From contig NZ_FQVW01000006.1 in NCBI RefSeq assembly GCF_900129485.1, positions 25,746-89,745 on the forward strand: a DNA stretch of 64,000 nucleotides, given 5' to 3'. The notes beneath the pieces are model-generated. The model saw only the letters and a program-made list of their open reading frames with translations, did not search any database and was not told where the DNA came from. Shown here one piece after another: positions 12,325 through 21,604 of the stretch; position 1 is the stretch's first letter; each line of letters opens with the position of its first letter. Source of the stretch: Ornithinibacillus halophilus. Lineage in GTDB: Bacteria > Bacillota > Bacilli > Bacillales > Amphibacillaceae. The translations under genes and the position numbers were made by a program.

Positions 12325-12471
12325 ATGAAAAAAATGATAGCTACCGTTGCACTAGGAGCATTATTAGTTGGAGGATTTGTATTTGCGCAAGATAACACAA
12401 CGGATACTGCATCTAATGGTGAATTAGAACCAAGTATCTTTAACATGATGAATTTTAAAGGTGATCTGTAA
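12325..12471 (+). CDS. Putative quorum-sensing pre-peptide (PapR/NprX/Phr-like)
   Basis: A 48-aa ORF too short for most gene callers. It begins MKKMIATVALGALLVGG, a basic start plus hydrophobic core, with a likely signal peptidase site after Ala21 (VFA-QD). A polar linker follows, and the C-terminus is SIFNMMNFKGDL. A ribosome site (AAGGAGGGG) precedes ATG 12325, 15 bp after the HTH-TPR gene, and a strong terminator follows. Position, length (the same as I recall for PapR) and layout match RRNPP pheromone precursors; the mature peptide would come from the last 5-10 residues. No homologue was recognised by sequence, so the function rests on context. Confidence 0.75.
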   Translation: MKKMIATVALGALLVGGFVFAQDNTTDTASNGELEPSIFNMMNFKGDL

Positions 12472-12516
12472 GGAAAAAATGGTTGTTTAAATTACCCTAT
12501 TACTATATGATAGATG

Positions 12517-12549
12517 GCCTAGAATAGCGGAAACTATTCTAGGCTTTTT
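12517..12549 (+). terminator. Intrinsic terminator after the regulator-peptide pair
   Basis: Perfect 11-bp stem GCCTAGAATAG (12517-12527) with CTATTCTAGGC (12534-12544), loop CGGAAA, then TTTTTG. Confidence 0.92.
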
Positions 12550-12705
12550 GTGTTTGAAAATTAACTTGTCCCCACAGAACCCCATATAAGGCACTTATTT
12601 AATTTTAATATTTTATTTTAACGTAATTAACAAAAATATACAAAAATTTTCACAAAATCGACAAAAAGTCTTATATTTCATTTCATTTATGTTATTATAT
12701 TAATA

Positions 12706-12752
12706 GGAAAAGTGAATTGGAAAAGTTTCGAATAATACATAAACACTTTTCC
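12706..12752. promoter_or_regulatory. GGAAAAGT direct and inverted boxes upstream of putP
   Basis: GGAAAAGTG (12706-12714) and GGAAAAGTT (12719-12727) are direct copies, and CACTTTTCC (12744-12752) is the exact inverse of the first. They lie 45-90 bp before the small ORF that precedes putP. The same GGAAAGT core is doubled in the inverted repeat at 10884-10927. A shared operator is possible. The rest of the 12472-12796 gap holds the terminator and AT-rich sequence only. Confidence 0.4.
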
Positions 12753-12796
12753 GAAATCAAAAGGGCAGAATTGATAAAAAAGAAAGGGGTTTCATA

Positions 12797-12919
12797 ATGG
12801 ATTTATTTCTACTGAATGGATATGCCTTAACTGGTGCAACATGGTTTTGGTTACTTGTGCCGATGCCGCTATTAATTTTACTATCAATCGTGTCATTATT
12901 TACGAATAAGGGGGACTAG
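12797..12919 (+). CDS. Symporter small accessory protein (40 aa, one membrane segment)
   Basis: A 40-aa ORF with one hydrophobic helix (WFWLLVPMPLLILLSIVSLF) and the short polar tail TNKGD. AGAAAGGGG provides a ribosome site before ATG 12797. Its stop is 3 bp before the putP start, so the two are surely cotranslated. Small single-span proteins are known next to SSS-family symporters and are annotated as symporter small accessory proteins; assignment here rests on size, topology and coupling. Confidence 0.7.
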   Translation: MDLFLLNGYALTGATWFWLLVPMPLLILLSIVSLFTNKGD

Positions 12920-12922
12920 AAA

Positions 12923-14464
12923 ATGGATACAGCTGTTTTAATAACTTTTATAGTTTATTTAGTTGGTATGCTCGTGATCGGGCTATTTATGTATTATAGA
13001 ACTACTAATCTATCAGACTATGTATTAGGTGGACGTTCACTTAGACCTAGTGTTGCTGCATTAAGTGCTGGGGCATCAGATATGAGTGGGTGGCTACTAT
13101 TAGGGCTACCTGGAGCTGCATATGCATCTGGATTCGGTGGTGCTTATGGTGGTTGGATGGCAATCGGACTAGCAGTCGGTGCATATCTTAACTGGCACTT
13201 TGTTGCGAAACGTCTTCGTGTGTACACAGAGGTATCAAACAACTCAATTACAATTCCTGACTTCTTAGAGAACCGTTTTAAAGACAACTCACACGTTCTA
13301 CGCGTCGTATCTGCATTAGTAATTTTACTATTTTTCACCTTTTATACATCATCAGGTATGGTTGCAGGGGCAACACTATTTGAATCATCATTTGGATTTA
13401 ACTATCAAACTGCGCTATGGATTGGTGCTTTAGTTGTAGTATCTTATACATTTTTAGGTGGATTTTTAGCTGTAGTATGGACAGACTTTTTCCAAGGGGT
13501 ATTAATGCTCTTTGCTTTAATTGTAGTACCAATCGTTGCTTTGAATGAACTTGGTGGTTGGAGTACAGCTGTTCAAGTAATTGGAGAAATAAATCCTGAC
13601 AACTTAGATATGTTAGCAGGAGTAGGAACGTTTGCTGGAGTAATTGCAATTATCTCAGGTGCTGCATGGGGTCTTGGTTACTTCGGTCAGCCTCATATTA
13701 TTGTCCGTTTTATGGCATTACGTTCTCATAAAGATGTACCAAAAGCGAAATTTATTGGTACAACTTGGATGATTTTAGGTTTATATGGTGCAATGTTTAC
13801 TGGTTTTATCGGTTTAGCATTCATTACAACACAAGATGTATCTATACTAAGTAATTTTGGAATTGATTTAGTAGAAGAAGGTGGAGTAACGTTATTAGAT
13901 AACCCAGAAGTTATTTTCATTGCGTTATCACAGTTACTATTCCATCCAGTTATCGCTGGTATTTTATTAGCTGCTATTCTTTCAGCAATTATGAGTACAG
14001 TTGACTCTCAATTACTAGTTTCTTCTTCAGCAGTTGCAGAAGATTTCTATAAAGCAATCTTCCGTAAAGAAGCTTCTGAAAAAGAATTAGTATGGGTTGG
14101 TAGAATTGCAACAATCGTTATTGCATTAATCGCAACATTAATCGCAATGGATCCAGAAGCTTCTGTGCTTGAATTAGTTGGGTATGCATGGGCAGGATTT
14201 GGTGCCGCATTTGGACCAACTATAATTCTATCGTTATTCTGGAAAGGAATTACTCGTAATGGTGCAATCGCTGGTGTAATTGTTGGTGCTGTTACAGTTG
14301 TAATTTGGGGTAACTACTTATCAGGTGGAATTTTTGATCTTTATGAAATCGTTCCAGGTTTCCTACTTAACTTAATTGTTACTGTAGTAGTAAGTAAAAC
14401 GGGTAAACCGTCACCTGAAATGGAAGCAGAGTTTGATGAAACTGTTGCTAAATTAAACGAATAA
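12923..14464 (+). CDS. putP: Sodium/proline symporter (SSS family)
   Basis: A 513-aa transporter with about 13 membrane helices, importing proline with Na+. SSS features include the opening VYLVGMLVIGLFMYYRTTNLSDYVLGGR, the substrate-site segment SAGASDMSGWLLLGLPGAAY, and LLAAILSAIMSTVDSQLLVSSSAVAEDFYK. The PutP/OpuE type is clear; whether it feeds catabolism or osmoprotection is not. In B. subtilis the gene at this locus is opuE (osmotic proline uptake), while here P5C dehydrogenase lies 2 kb upstream. A terminator follows. Confidence 0.93.
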   Translation: MDTAVLITFIVYLVGMLVIGLFMYYRTTNLSDYVLGGRSLRPSVAALSAGASDMSGWLLLGLPGAAYASGFGGAYGGWMAIGLAVGAYLNWHFVAKRLRVYTEVSNNSITIPDFLENRFKDNSHVLRVVSALVILLFFTFYTSSGMVAGATLFESSFGFNYQTALWIGALVVVSYTFLGGFLAVVWTDFFQGVLMLFALIVVPIVALNELGGWSTAVQVIGEINPDNLDMLAGVGTFAGVIAIISGAAWGLGYFGQPHIIVRFMALRSHKDVPKAKFIGTTWMILGLYGAMFTGFIGLAFITTQDVSILSNFGIDLVEEGGVTLLDNPEVIFIALSQLLFHPVIAGILLAAILSAIMSTVDSQLLVSSSAVAEDFYKAIFRKEASEKELVWVGRIATIVIALIATLIAMDPEASVLELVGYAWAGFGAAFGPTIILSLFWKGITRNGAIAGVIVGAVTVVIWGNYLSGGIFDLYEIVPGFLLNLIVTVVVSKTGKPSPEMEAEFDETVAKLNE

Positions 14465-14480
14465 TATTAATTAATAAGAA

Positions 14481-14511
14481 AGTCACTTCTCTAAGGAGAG
14501 GTGGCTTTTTT
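14481..14511 (+). terminator. Intrinsic terminator after putP
   Basis: AGTCACTTCTC (14481-14491) pairs with GAGAGGTGGCT (14496-14506) using two G-T pairs, followed by TTTTTT. The remaining 240 bp to gatC are AT-rich and hold its promoter region; nothing else was recognised. Confidence 0.85.
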
Positions 14512-14749
14512 GGTTAGTCGTTCAATTAATATATATTTGAGGTAGATTTCCTAATTAAGAAACAATATAGCCGAACATTTCATGAGTGGAATTTGCTACA
14601 GATAGTACTGTAAGGAAGCTTTTATCCTTCATTAGTTGCTAATTCCTATTAAATTCTGCTATTATCAATAGTATTGTAGGGCTTTTCTTATTTAAATAAT
14701 GTAGTTAAAATATCCTATTATATATAATGGAAATAGTGGAGGTGCAAAC

Positions 14750-15040
14750 ATGACAAATATTTCGAAAGAACAAGTGAAACACGTAGCAAACTTGGCACGC
14801 TTAGAATTCACTGAAGAAGAAGTGGAAATGTTCACAGAACAATTAAGCTCGATCATTTCATTTGCAGAGCAGTTAAACGAATTAGACACAGATGGTGTTG
14901 AACCAACAACGCATGTGCTTGACCTTAAAAATGTAATGCGTAAGGACGAGCATAAAGATTGGATTACAAAAGAAGAAGCAATGAAAAATGCCCCAGATCA
15001 AGAAAATGGTCAATATAAAGTACCATCTATTTTAGAATAA
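14750..15040 (+). CDS. gatC: Asp-tRNA(Asn)/Glu-tRNA(Gln) amidotransferase subunit C
   Basis: A 96-aa GatC, the helical belt that holds GatA and GatB together in the enzyme that amidates misacylated Glu-tRNA(Gln) and Asp-tRNA(Asn). Family motifs: [16 protein letters not shown] near the N-terminus and [27 protein letters not shown] precedes ATG 14750. First gene of gatCAB, 17 bp before gatA. Confidence 0.97.
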   Translation: MTNISKEQVKHVANLARLEFTEEEVEMFTEQLSSIISFAEQLNELDTDGVEPTTHVLDLKNVMRKDEHKDWITKEEAMKNAPDQENGQYKVPSILE

Positions 15041-15057
15041 AAGGAGGGAATACCAAA

Positions 15058-16524
15058 ATGTCACTTTTCGATCATAGCATTAAAGAAATCGAAGCGAAAT
15101 TACATAACAATGAAATTACTGTCCAAGATTTAGTAGATGAATCATACAAACGTATTAACGAAGTAGATGACAAAGTGCATGCATTCCTTACTTTAGATGA
15201 AGAAAATGCACGAGCTAAAGCAAAGGAATTAGACGAATCAACAGATAAAACCGAAAAATTATTTGGTATCCCTGCTGGTATCAAAGATAACATCGTAACG
15301 AAACAATTACGCACAACTTGTGCTAGTCAATTTTTACGTAACTTTGATGATCCATTATATGATGCAACCGTCGTTCAAAAATTAGCAGCAGAAAAATCCG
15401 TTACAATTGGTAAATTAAATATGGATGAATTCGCAATGGGTTCATCCAATGAAAATTCTAGCTTCACTCCGACAAGAAACCCTTGGAATACAGATTATGT
15501 GCCTGGTGGCTCTAGTGGTGGTTCAGCAGCAAGTGTGGCGGCAGGTGAAGTACTATTCTCATTAGGATCGGACACTGGTGGTTCTATCCGTCAACCGGCT
15601 GCATTTTGTGGGGTTGTTGGGTTAAAACCTACATATGGATTAGTATCACGTTTTGGATTAGTTGCTTTCGCATCATCCTTGGATCAAATCGGACCATTAA
15701 CACGTACAGTAGAGGATAATGCAAGGGTACTAGAAGTAATTGCAGGACATGACAATATGGACTCTACAAGTGCTAACGTAGAAGTTCCTGAATATACGAA
15801 GGAACTGACAGGTGATGTAAAAGGCTTAAAAATCGCTGTTCCTAAAGAATACCTTGCTGAAGGGGTTAATCCTGAAGTAAAAGAGACTGTTTTAAATGCA
15901 TTAAAAGTATATGAATCTCTAGGTGCAACATGGGAAGAGGTATCTTTACCACATTCTAAATACGCCGTTGCAGCCTACTATTTACTATCTTCATCTGAAG
16001 CATCAGCAAACCTTGCTCGTTTTGATGGGGTACGGTATGGAGTTCGTTCTGAGAATGCAGAGAACATGATTGATATGTTCAAGAAATCTCGTAGTGAAGG
16101 CTTTGGTGAGGAAGTAAAACGCCGTATTATGCTTGGAACGTTTGCGTTAAGTTCAGGTTACTATGATGCCTACTATAAAAAGGCACAAAAAGTACGTACA
16201 TTAATCAAAAATGATTTTGATAAAATATTTGAGGATTATGATGTTGTCATTGGACCAACTACACCAACCCCAGCATTTAAAGTTGGTGAGAAAATTGATG
16301 ATCCATTAACAATGTACGCAAATGATATCTTAACAATTCCTGTTAACCTTGCAGGAGTTCCTGGTATTTCCATTCCTTGTGGTTTTTCCGAAAATGGATT
16401 ACCAATTGGCTTACAAATCATTGGTGAACATTTTGATGAATCAACTGTTTACCGTACAGCACACGCTTATGAAAAAGCGACAGATCATCATACAAAACGA
16501 CCTCAACTTGGAGGTGCAAACTAA
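15058..16524 (+). CDS. gatA: Asp/Glu-tRNA amidotransferase subunit A (glutaminase)
   Basis: A 488-aa amidase-signature enzyme that releases ammonia from glutamine for GatB. The Ser-cis-Ser-Lys triad is present: Lys near 76 (GIKDNI), Ser near 152 in [14 protein letters not shown] and Ser near 176 in [15 protein letters not shown]. The length is normal. Its stop shares one base with the gatB start (TAATG). Confidence 0.97.
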   Translation: MSLFDHSIKEIEAKLHNNEITVQDLVDESYKRINEVDDKVHAFLTLDEENARAKAKELDESTDKTEKLFGIPAGIKDNIVTKQLRTTCASQFLRNFDDPLYDATVVQKLAAEKSVTIGKLNMDEFAMGSSNENSSFTPTRNPWNTDYVPGGSSGGSAASVAAGEVLFSLGSDTGGSIRQPAAFCGVVGLKPTYGLVSRFGLVAFASSLDQIGPLTRTVEDNARVLEVIAGHDNMDSTSANVEVPEYTKELTGDVKGLKIAVPKEYLAEGVNPEVKETVLNALKVYESLGATWEEVSLPHSKYAVAAYYLLSSSEASANLARFDGVRYGVRSENAENMIDMFKKSRSEGFGEEVKRRIMLGTFALSSGYYDAYYKKAQKVRTLIKNDFDKIFEDYDVVIGPTTPTPAFKVGEKIDDPLTMYANDILTIPVNLAGVPGISIPCGFSENGLPIGLQIIGEHFDESTVYRTAHAYEKATDHHTKRPQLGGAN

Positions 16525-17954
16525 TGAATTTTGAAACGATTATTGGTTTAGAAGTGCACGTAGAATTAAAAACACAATCAAAAATTTTCAGCCCAAGTCC
16601 AAATGAATTTGGATCAGAACCTAACTCAAATGTAAACCCGATTGACCTTGGGTACCCTGGTGTTCTTCCAGTATTAAATGAAGAAGCCGTTAATTTTGCA
16701 ATGAAGGCTGCGATGGCGTTAAATTGTGAAATTGCTACAAATACGAAGTTTGACCGTAAAAACTATTTCTATCCGGACAATCCAAAGGCTTATCAAATCT
16801 CTCAGTTTGACCAGCCAATTGGGGAAAATGGTTGGATAGAAATTGAAGTGAATGGGAAAAAGAAACGCATCGGAATTACACGTCTTCATTTAGAAGAAGA
16901 TGCTGGTAAATTGACACATGGTGATGATGGATATTCCTTGGTAGACTTTAACCGTCAAGGAACACCTTTAATCGAAATTGTGTCTGAACCTGATATGCGT
17001 TCTCCAGAAGAAGCATATGCTTACCTAGAAAAATTAAAAACAATTATTCAATATACTGGTGTTTCTGATGTGAAAATGCAAGAAGGTTCTTTAAGATGTG
17101 ATGCTAACATTTCCTTGCGTCCAATTGGACAAGAGAAGTTTGGTACAAAAGCTGAATTGAAGAACTTAAACTCATTTACTTTTGTGCAAAAAGGATTAGA
17201 GTTTGAAGAAAAGCGTCAAGAAAAAGTATTGTTATCAGGTGGCGAAATTCTTCAAGAAACGCGTCGTTATGATGAAAAGACAAAAGAAACCATTTTAATG
17301 CGTGTGAAAGAAGGATCAGATGATTATCGTTATTTCCCTGAACCTGATTTAGTACCATTATATATTGATGATGCATGGAAAGAACGAATTCGTAATGAAA
17401 TTCCTGAGCTTCCAGATGCTAGAAAACAACGCTATATTAGTGAACTAGGTTTACCAGAATACGATGCAGCTGTATTAACAAGTTCTAAAGAAATGTCCGA
17501 TTTCTTTGAGGAAACAGTTCAGCATGGAGCTGATATGAAGCAAGCATCCAACTGGCTAATGGGTGAAATTTCTGGGTATATGAATAAGCATTATAAAGAG
17601 CTTGGTGAATTAGCCATTACACCTGAAGGGCTCGGTAAAATGATCAAGCTAATTGAAGATGGTACAATATCTTCTAAAATAGCGAAAAAAGTATTTGCAG
17701 AGCTAGTAGAAAAAGGTGGAGACCCTGAACAAATCGTCAAAGATAAAGGACTTGTTCAAATTTCTGATGAAGGTCAGTTAAAAGAAATTATCGGCAAGAT
17801 CCTTGATGATAACGAACAGTCAATCGTTGACTATAAGAATGGTAAAGACCGTGCATTAGGCTTCTTAGTTGGTCAAGTGATGAAAGCGACAAAAGGTCAA
17901 GCCAACCCACCGATGGTAAATAAAATTCTAAAAGAAGAAATGGATAACAGATAA
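16524..17954 (+). CDS. gatB: Asp/Glu-tRNA amidotransferase subunit B
   Basis: A 476-aa kinase/transamidase subunit that phosphorylates the Glu/Asp carboxylate on tRNA and amidates it. It starts [25 protein letters not shown], carries the GatB catalytic core ([28 protein letters not shown]) and ends with the YqeY-like tRNA-binding tail ([17 protein letters not shown]). Complete; last gene of the operon. Confidence 0.97.
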   Translation: MNFETIIGLEVHVELKTQSKIFSPSPNEFGSEPNSNVNPIDLGYPGVLPVLNEEAVNFAMKAAMALNCEIATNTKFDRKNYFYPDNPKAYQISQFDQPIGENGWIEIEVNGKKKRIGITRLHLEEDAGKLTHGDDGYSLVDFNRQGTPLIEIVSEPDMRSPEEAYAYLEKLKTIIQYTGVSDVKMQEGSLRCDANISLRPIGQEKFGTKAELKNLNSFTFVQKGLEFEEKRQEKVLLSGGEILQETRRYDEKTKETILMRVKEGSDDYRYFPEPDLVPLYIDDAWKERIRNEIPELPDARKQRYISELGLPEYDAAVLTSSKEMSDFFEETVQHGADMKQASNWLMGEISGYMNKHYKELGELAITPEGLGKMIKLIEDGTISSKIAKKVFAELVEKGGDPEQIVKDKGLVQISDEGQLKEIIGKILDDNEQSIVDYKNGKDRALGFLVGQVMKATKGQANPPMVNKILKEEMDNR

Positions 17955-17964
17955 AATTGTTATT

Positions 17965-18003
17965 ACAGCTAGCTTGCATACTTGTGGGCTAGCTGTATTT
18001 ATT
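17965..18003 (+). terminator. Intrinsic terminator after gatB
   Basis: Perfect 9-bp stem ACAGCTAGC (17965-17973) with GCTAGCTGT (17988-17996), 14-nt loop, then ATTTATT. Confidence 0.8.
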
Positions 18004-18179
18004 GAACTGGAAATCCGTTCTAGATGTCTAGCTCCATGCGTTCTTTACTTTTCTTTATACAATTTACTTTTCAAAGTGGAAAAAAAGGGCTATGCTATAG
18101 AATGGATAGATTTAACAATAAGAGGATAACAACATAACTTCAAAGTGCTAGCATATTCTAGCATTAGGGAGGGGACGAG

Positions 18180-19097
18180 TTGAACGTGAAAAGAGCCCGA
18201 ATTATATATAACCCAACATCTGGCCGTGAAGCTTTTCGAAAAGAGCTGCCACGTGTCTTAGAACGATTTGAACAAGCAGGGTATGAGACATCTGCTCATG
18301 CGACAACTGGTGAGGGAGATGCAATCGAAGCTGCAAAGACTGCCGTAGAACGACGGTATGATGTTGTAGTTGCAGCAGGTGGGGATGGTACGATCAATGA
18401 AGTAATTAATGGTTTAGCAGAGCAAGATTACCGCCCTAAATTGGGAATCATCCCAATGGGAACAACTAATGACTTTGCTAGAGCACTATCGATTCCTAGA
18501 GATATCGATAAAGCAGTTGATATTATTTTAAAAGATCAATCTTTATTATTAGATATTGGAAAAGTGAATGATCATTACTTTATGAATATCGCTGGTGGTG
18601 GGAAGTTAACGGAATTAACGTACGACGTACCTAGTAAACTAAAGACGATGATTGGTCAACTTGCGTATTATATGAAGGGGATTGAGATGTTACCATCGTT
18701 AAAACCTGCCCATGCTCGTATTGAATACGATGGTCAAGTGATTGATGAGGATATTATGTTATTTTTAGTGTCAAACTCTAATTCCGTTGGTGGTTTTGAA
18801 AAGTTGGCACCAGATGCATCGTTAACGGATGGATATTTTGATTTAATTATTTTGCGGAAAACAAACTTAGCAGAATTCATTCGAATCGCTTCCTTAGCGC
18901 TGCGAGGTGCACATTTAGAAGATGATCAAGTCATTTATGTAAAAGCTAAGAAAATCACTGTTATCCCTGATGAGAAAATGCAACTAAATATTGATGGAGA
19001 ATACGGGGGATTACTACCCGGAGAGTTCGAAAATTTAAAGCAACATATTGAATTCTTTGTTCCAGAATCTCATCTAAAAAAGGAAGATGCCGAGTAA
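18180..19097 (+). CDS. dgkB: Diacylglycerol kinase DgkB
   Basis: A 305-aa soluble lipid kinase of the DagK_cat family that returns diacylglycerol from lipoteichoic acid synthesis to phosphatidate. NPTSGRE (11-17) and AAGGDGTINEV (GGDGT at 67-71) form the nucleotide site; IPMGTTNDFARAL and INIAGGGKLTELTYDVPSK are family blocks; the C-terminus has NIDGEYGGLLPGEF. The TTG start at 18180 follows GGGAGG by 6 nt; a GTG at 18186 is an alternative. It precedes rlmCD as in B. subtilis. Confidence 0.95.
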   Translation: MNVKRARIIYNPTSGREAFRKELPRVLERFEQAGYETSAHATTGEGDAIEAAKTAVERRYDVVVAAGGDGTINEVINGLAEQDYRPKLGIIPMGTTNDFARALSIPRDIDKAVDIILKDQSLLLDIGKVNDHYFMNIAGGGKLTELTYDVPSKLKTMIGQLAYYMKGIEMLPSLKPAHARIEYDGQVIDEDIMLFLVSNSNSVGGFEKLAPDASLTDGYFDLIILRKTNLAEFIRIASLALRGAHLEDDQVIYVKAKKITVIPDEKMQLNIDGEYGGLLPGEFENLKQHIEFFVPESHLKKEDAE

Positions 19098-19185
19098 CAG
19101 GCTATCTTTCTTTTTTCTTTAGGGATATTTAAAGGTAAGATATGATAAGATAAGTAACAGAAATCGAACGTAAAGGAAGATATAG

Positions 19186-20571
19186 ATGTCAAAGCAAGCA
19201 GCCCCAGTAAAAAAGAATGAGACGATTACCCTTACTTTTGAAGACTTAACCCACGAAGGAAATGGGGTAGGGAAAATCGATGGATATCCATTATTCGTAC
19301 CATATGCATTGCCTGGAGAAGAAGCAAAGGTAAAAGTGGTGAAAGTAAATAAAAAGTATGGATTTGGAAAACTAATTAATGTGACAAAAGCAAGTCCTGA
19401 CCGAGTAGAACCACCATGTGACGTTTTTTATAAATGTGGTGGATGTCAAATTCAACATATGAGTTATTCCATGCAGTTAGAAATGAAGCAAAACCAAGTG
19501 AAGAATGTGATGCGTAAAGTCGCTCACTTAGACCATGTACCTGTGTATGAGACTATTGGTATGGAAGACCCTTGGCGTTATCGGAATAAGGTTTCTATTC
19601 CTGTAGGAGAAAAAGGCGGAGAATTAATTACTGGATTTTACCAAATGCGTAGCCACCATATTATTGATGATATGGATACTTGTGTTGTTCAAGATGATGT
19701 AAATGACCGTATGATTGAAGGCGTGAGGAGAATTGCAAGTCGTCTTGGTATAAGAGCATATGATGAGAAAAATCACCGAGGAGTACTACGTCATATTATG
19801 GTTCGTACTGGACGTGAAACGAAGGAAACGATGATTGTTTTAATAACAAGAACAGAAAAGCTACCACATAAAGAAGAGTTGGTAAAGGAATTAACGGATA
19901 CGTATCCGAACGTAAAATCGATCATACATAATGTAAATTCCCGTCGAACAAATGTCATCTTAGGGGATAAGACTACGGTCCTTTGGGGTGAAAAATATAT
20001 TTACGATACGATCGGAAATATAAGGTTTGCGATCTCTGCTAAATCATTTTACCAGGTCAACCCACCTCAAACACGTAAATTATATGAAAAGGCACTAGAA
20101 TATGCTCAGGTTGATGAGGACGATACTGTAATTGATGCTTATTGTGGGATTGGGACAATATCGTTATTTCTAGCACAAAAGGCTAAAAAGTTATACGGTG
20201 TTGAAATTGTACCAGAAGCTATAAATGATGCGAAAATCAATGCAAAAATTAATGGTATTACTAACGTAGAATTCGAAGTTGGTAAAGCAGAAACTGTAAT
20301 GCCTAAATGGAAAGAAGATGGATTGCGTCCCGATGTAATTATTGTTGACCCACCGAGAAAAGGGTGTGAGGAGTCATTGCTCAATGCAATGGTGGAGATG
20401 GGACCAAAACGAATTGTATATGTGTCTTGTAATCCATCAACATTAGCTAGAGATTTACGAATTTTAGAAGATGGTGGTTATGAAACAAAAAAAGTACAGC
20501 CCGTTGATATGTTCCCGCAAAGCATGCATGTTGAGTGTGTAGCAATGATGTCAAGAGAATTGTCTAATTAA
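19186..20571 (+). CDS. rlmCD: 23S rRNA (uracil-5-)-methyltransferase RlmCD
   Basis: A 461-aa RumA/TrmA family enzyme that in Gram-positives methylates U747 and U1939 of 23S rRNA. An N-terminal TRAM domain (about 10-70; LTHEGNGVGKIDG) precedes the Fe-S cysteines (CDVFYKCGGC). The SAM-binding core has VIDAYCGIGTISLFLA and DPPRKGC, and the catalytic Cys is in VYVSCNPSTLARDL. Complete. The last codons (20558-20573) resemble a sequence found 1.5 kb downstream; see findings. Confidence 0.95.
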   Translation: MSKQAAPVKKNETITLTFEDLTHEGNGVGKIDGYPLFVPYALPGEEAKVKVVKVNKKYGFGKLINVTKASPDRVEPPCDVFYKCGGCQIQHMSYSMQLEMKQNQVKNVMRKVAHLDHVPVYETIGMEDPWRYRNKVSIPVGEKGGELITGFYQMRSHHIIDDMDTCVVQDDVNDRMIEGVRRIASRLGIRAYDEKNHRGVLRHIMVRTGRETKETMIVLITRTEKLPHKEELVKELTDTYPNVKSIIHNVNSRRTNVILGDKTTVLWGEKYIYDTIGNIRFAISAKSFYQVNPPQTRKLYEKALEYAQVDEDDTVIDAYCGIGTISLFLAQKAKKLYGVEIVPEAINDAKINAKINGITNVEFEVGKAETVMPKWKEDGLRPDVIIVDPPRKGCEESLLNAMVEMGPKRIVYVSCNPSTLARDLRILEDGGYETKKVQPVDMFPQSMHVECVAMMSRELSN

Positions 20572-20589
20572 AAAGTAAATCTCTCAATC

Positions 20590-21062
20590 AAAATAAACAT
20601 TACCGACTCACACCCCAATTTCGTTAAAATAAACATTTCCGATTTCGGGGTCTGAACCAATAATGTCTCGGGTTTTCTTCAATAAGAACCCGGGATAATA
20701 GAAGCAAGAGAGGGGGACAAAAGAGTTCTTTCCTCTCTTTTCTTTGTTCCTCTATATCCCTTGTCAATACTGGGTTTATCCAATATTTCACTCCATCTTA
20801 TTTTCAATAACAAATCAATACTCATCCAATATTTTTATCTTTTCCTCTTCAATTCTTTTCTCCAATATTCTTCCTTCTGTTATTTGAGAGAACTTTATTT
20901 TAAAATCGAAAAAAAGGTGAAAAAATAGCAGGAAAATAAGCCGAAAAACGTGCATTTTTGATGCGAAAAAGTGGAAAAATAGGGATTCTATAGGTAAACT
21001 TTATTTTAACCCGGACGGTGGAATGCGGGTTTGAGGTGGGGGGTTTCGGAGGAGTTTATTTT
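20590..21062. mobile_element. Non-coding transposon-like element with inverted ends (MITE-like or IS remnant)
   Basis: The left side has two AAAATAAACATTNCCGA copies (20590 and 20626). The right side has the inverse, TCGGAGGAGTTTATTTT ending 21062, plus inner ACTTTATTTTAAC (20998-21010) and AACTTTATTTTAAAA (20891-20905). These look like multiple transposase sites at both ends of an element about 470 bp long. No ORF of note lies inside; a hairpin (CTCGGGTTTTCTT / AAGAACCCGGG, about 20672-20696) follows the left end. A 16-bp piece of its right end recurs at 22004-22019. No transposase is nearby. Confidence 0.5.
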
Positions 21063-21283
21063 GGTGGTACAAGAATAAATATTGATATAACAACGTTTTA
21101 AGAAGAAACATCTATTTTGTCAACTCGACGAAATGGATGTTTTTTGGTTTGTGGGAACAAATCATTATACTACAAAATAAGAATATGTTGAGTTGACTGA
21201 AATAATGTTTAACTAGGGAGTGGATAGAATGGATATTAACTTCAATATTAATGGTCGACCATTTGAATAGATACGCTAATCTG

Positions 21284-21301
21284 ACATAATTATGTTATAA
21301 T
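21284..21301 (+). promoter_or_regulatory. Promoter with overlapping palindromic operator for the antitoxin gene
   Basis: TATAAT at 21296-21301 is a perfect -10 box, directly abutted by the perfect 12-bp palindrome ACATAATTATGT (21284-21295). Phd/YefM antitoxins repress their own operons through palindromes at the promoter, so this is the likely operator. No clear -35 box is seen. Confidence 0.55.
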
Positions 21302-21337
21302 AAAGACATGATTATGATTTATGGTGGAGGGGTTAAT

Positions 21338-21604
21338 ATGCCGGAAATAAGACCAATTAAAGACTTAAGAAATACAAACGAAATTTCAGAACTTTGTCAT
21401 GAACGTAATGAACCCGTATATATTACGAAAAATGGTTATGGTCATTTAGTTGTCATGAGTATGGAAACATATAAAGAAAAGTTGGCAAAAGCAGAGTTAT
21501 ATGAAAAGTTAGCAGAAGCAGAAATGGAGCTTAACAATAAAGATGAACTTTTGGATGCTGAAGTAGTGTTTGAAAGGGTCAAGAAGAAGTATGGTAAAGA
21601 ATAA
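21338..21604 (+). CDS. Type II antitoxin, Phd/YefM family
   Basis: An 88-aa antitoxin. The Phd/YefM DNA-binding fold is visible as IRPIKDLRNTNEISELCHERNEP then VYITKNGYGHLVVMSMETYKE; the C-terminal helix would block the toxin. I chose ATG 21338 because GGAGGGG (21326-21332) is 5 nt upstream; an ATG at 21308 lacks a ribosome site. Its last 14 bp overlap the toxin gene, as is common in TA operons. The antitoxin itself looks intact. Confidence 0.85.
   Translation: MPEIRPIKDLRNTNEISELCHERNEPVYITKNGYGHLVVMSMETYKEKLAKAELYEKLAEAEMELNNKDELLDAEVVFERVKKKYGKE

Noticed and set aside
12264..12446. 60-aa minus-strand ORF over the pre-peptide gene
   Set aside because: Antisense to the pre-peptide, which has a ribosome site, signal peptide and terminator of its own.
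21230..21271. 13-codon ORF MDINFNINGRPFE with a ribosome site (AGGGAGTGG)
   Set aside because: Too short to support as a gene; it could be the stub of a deleted gene in the accessory patch.
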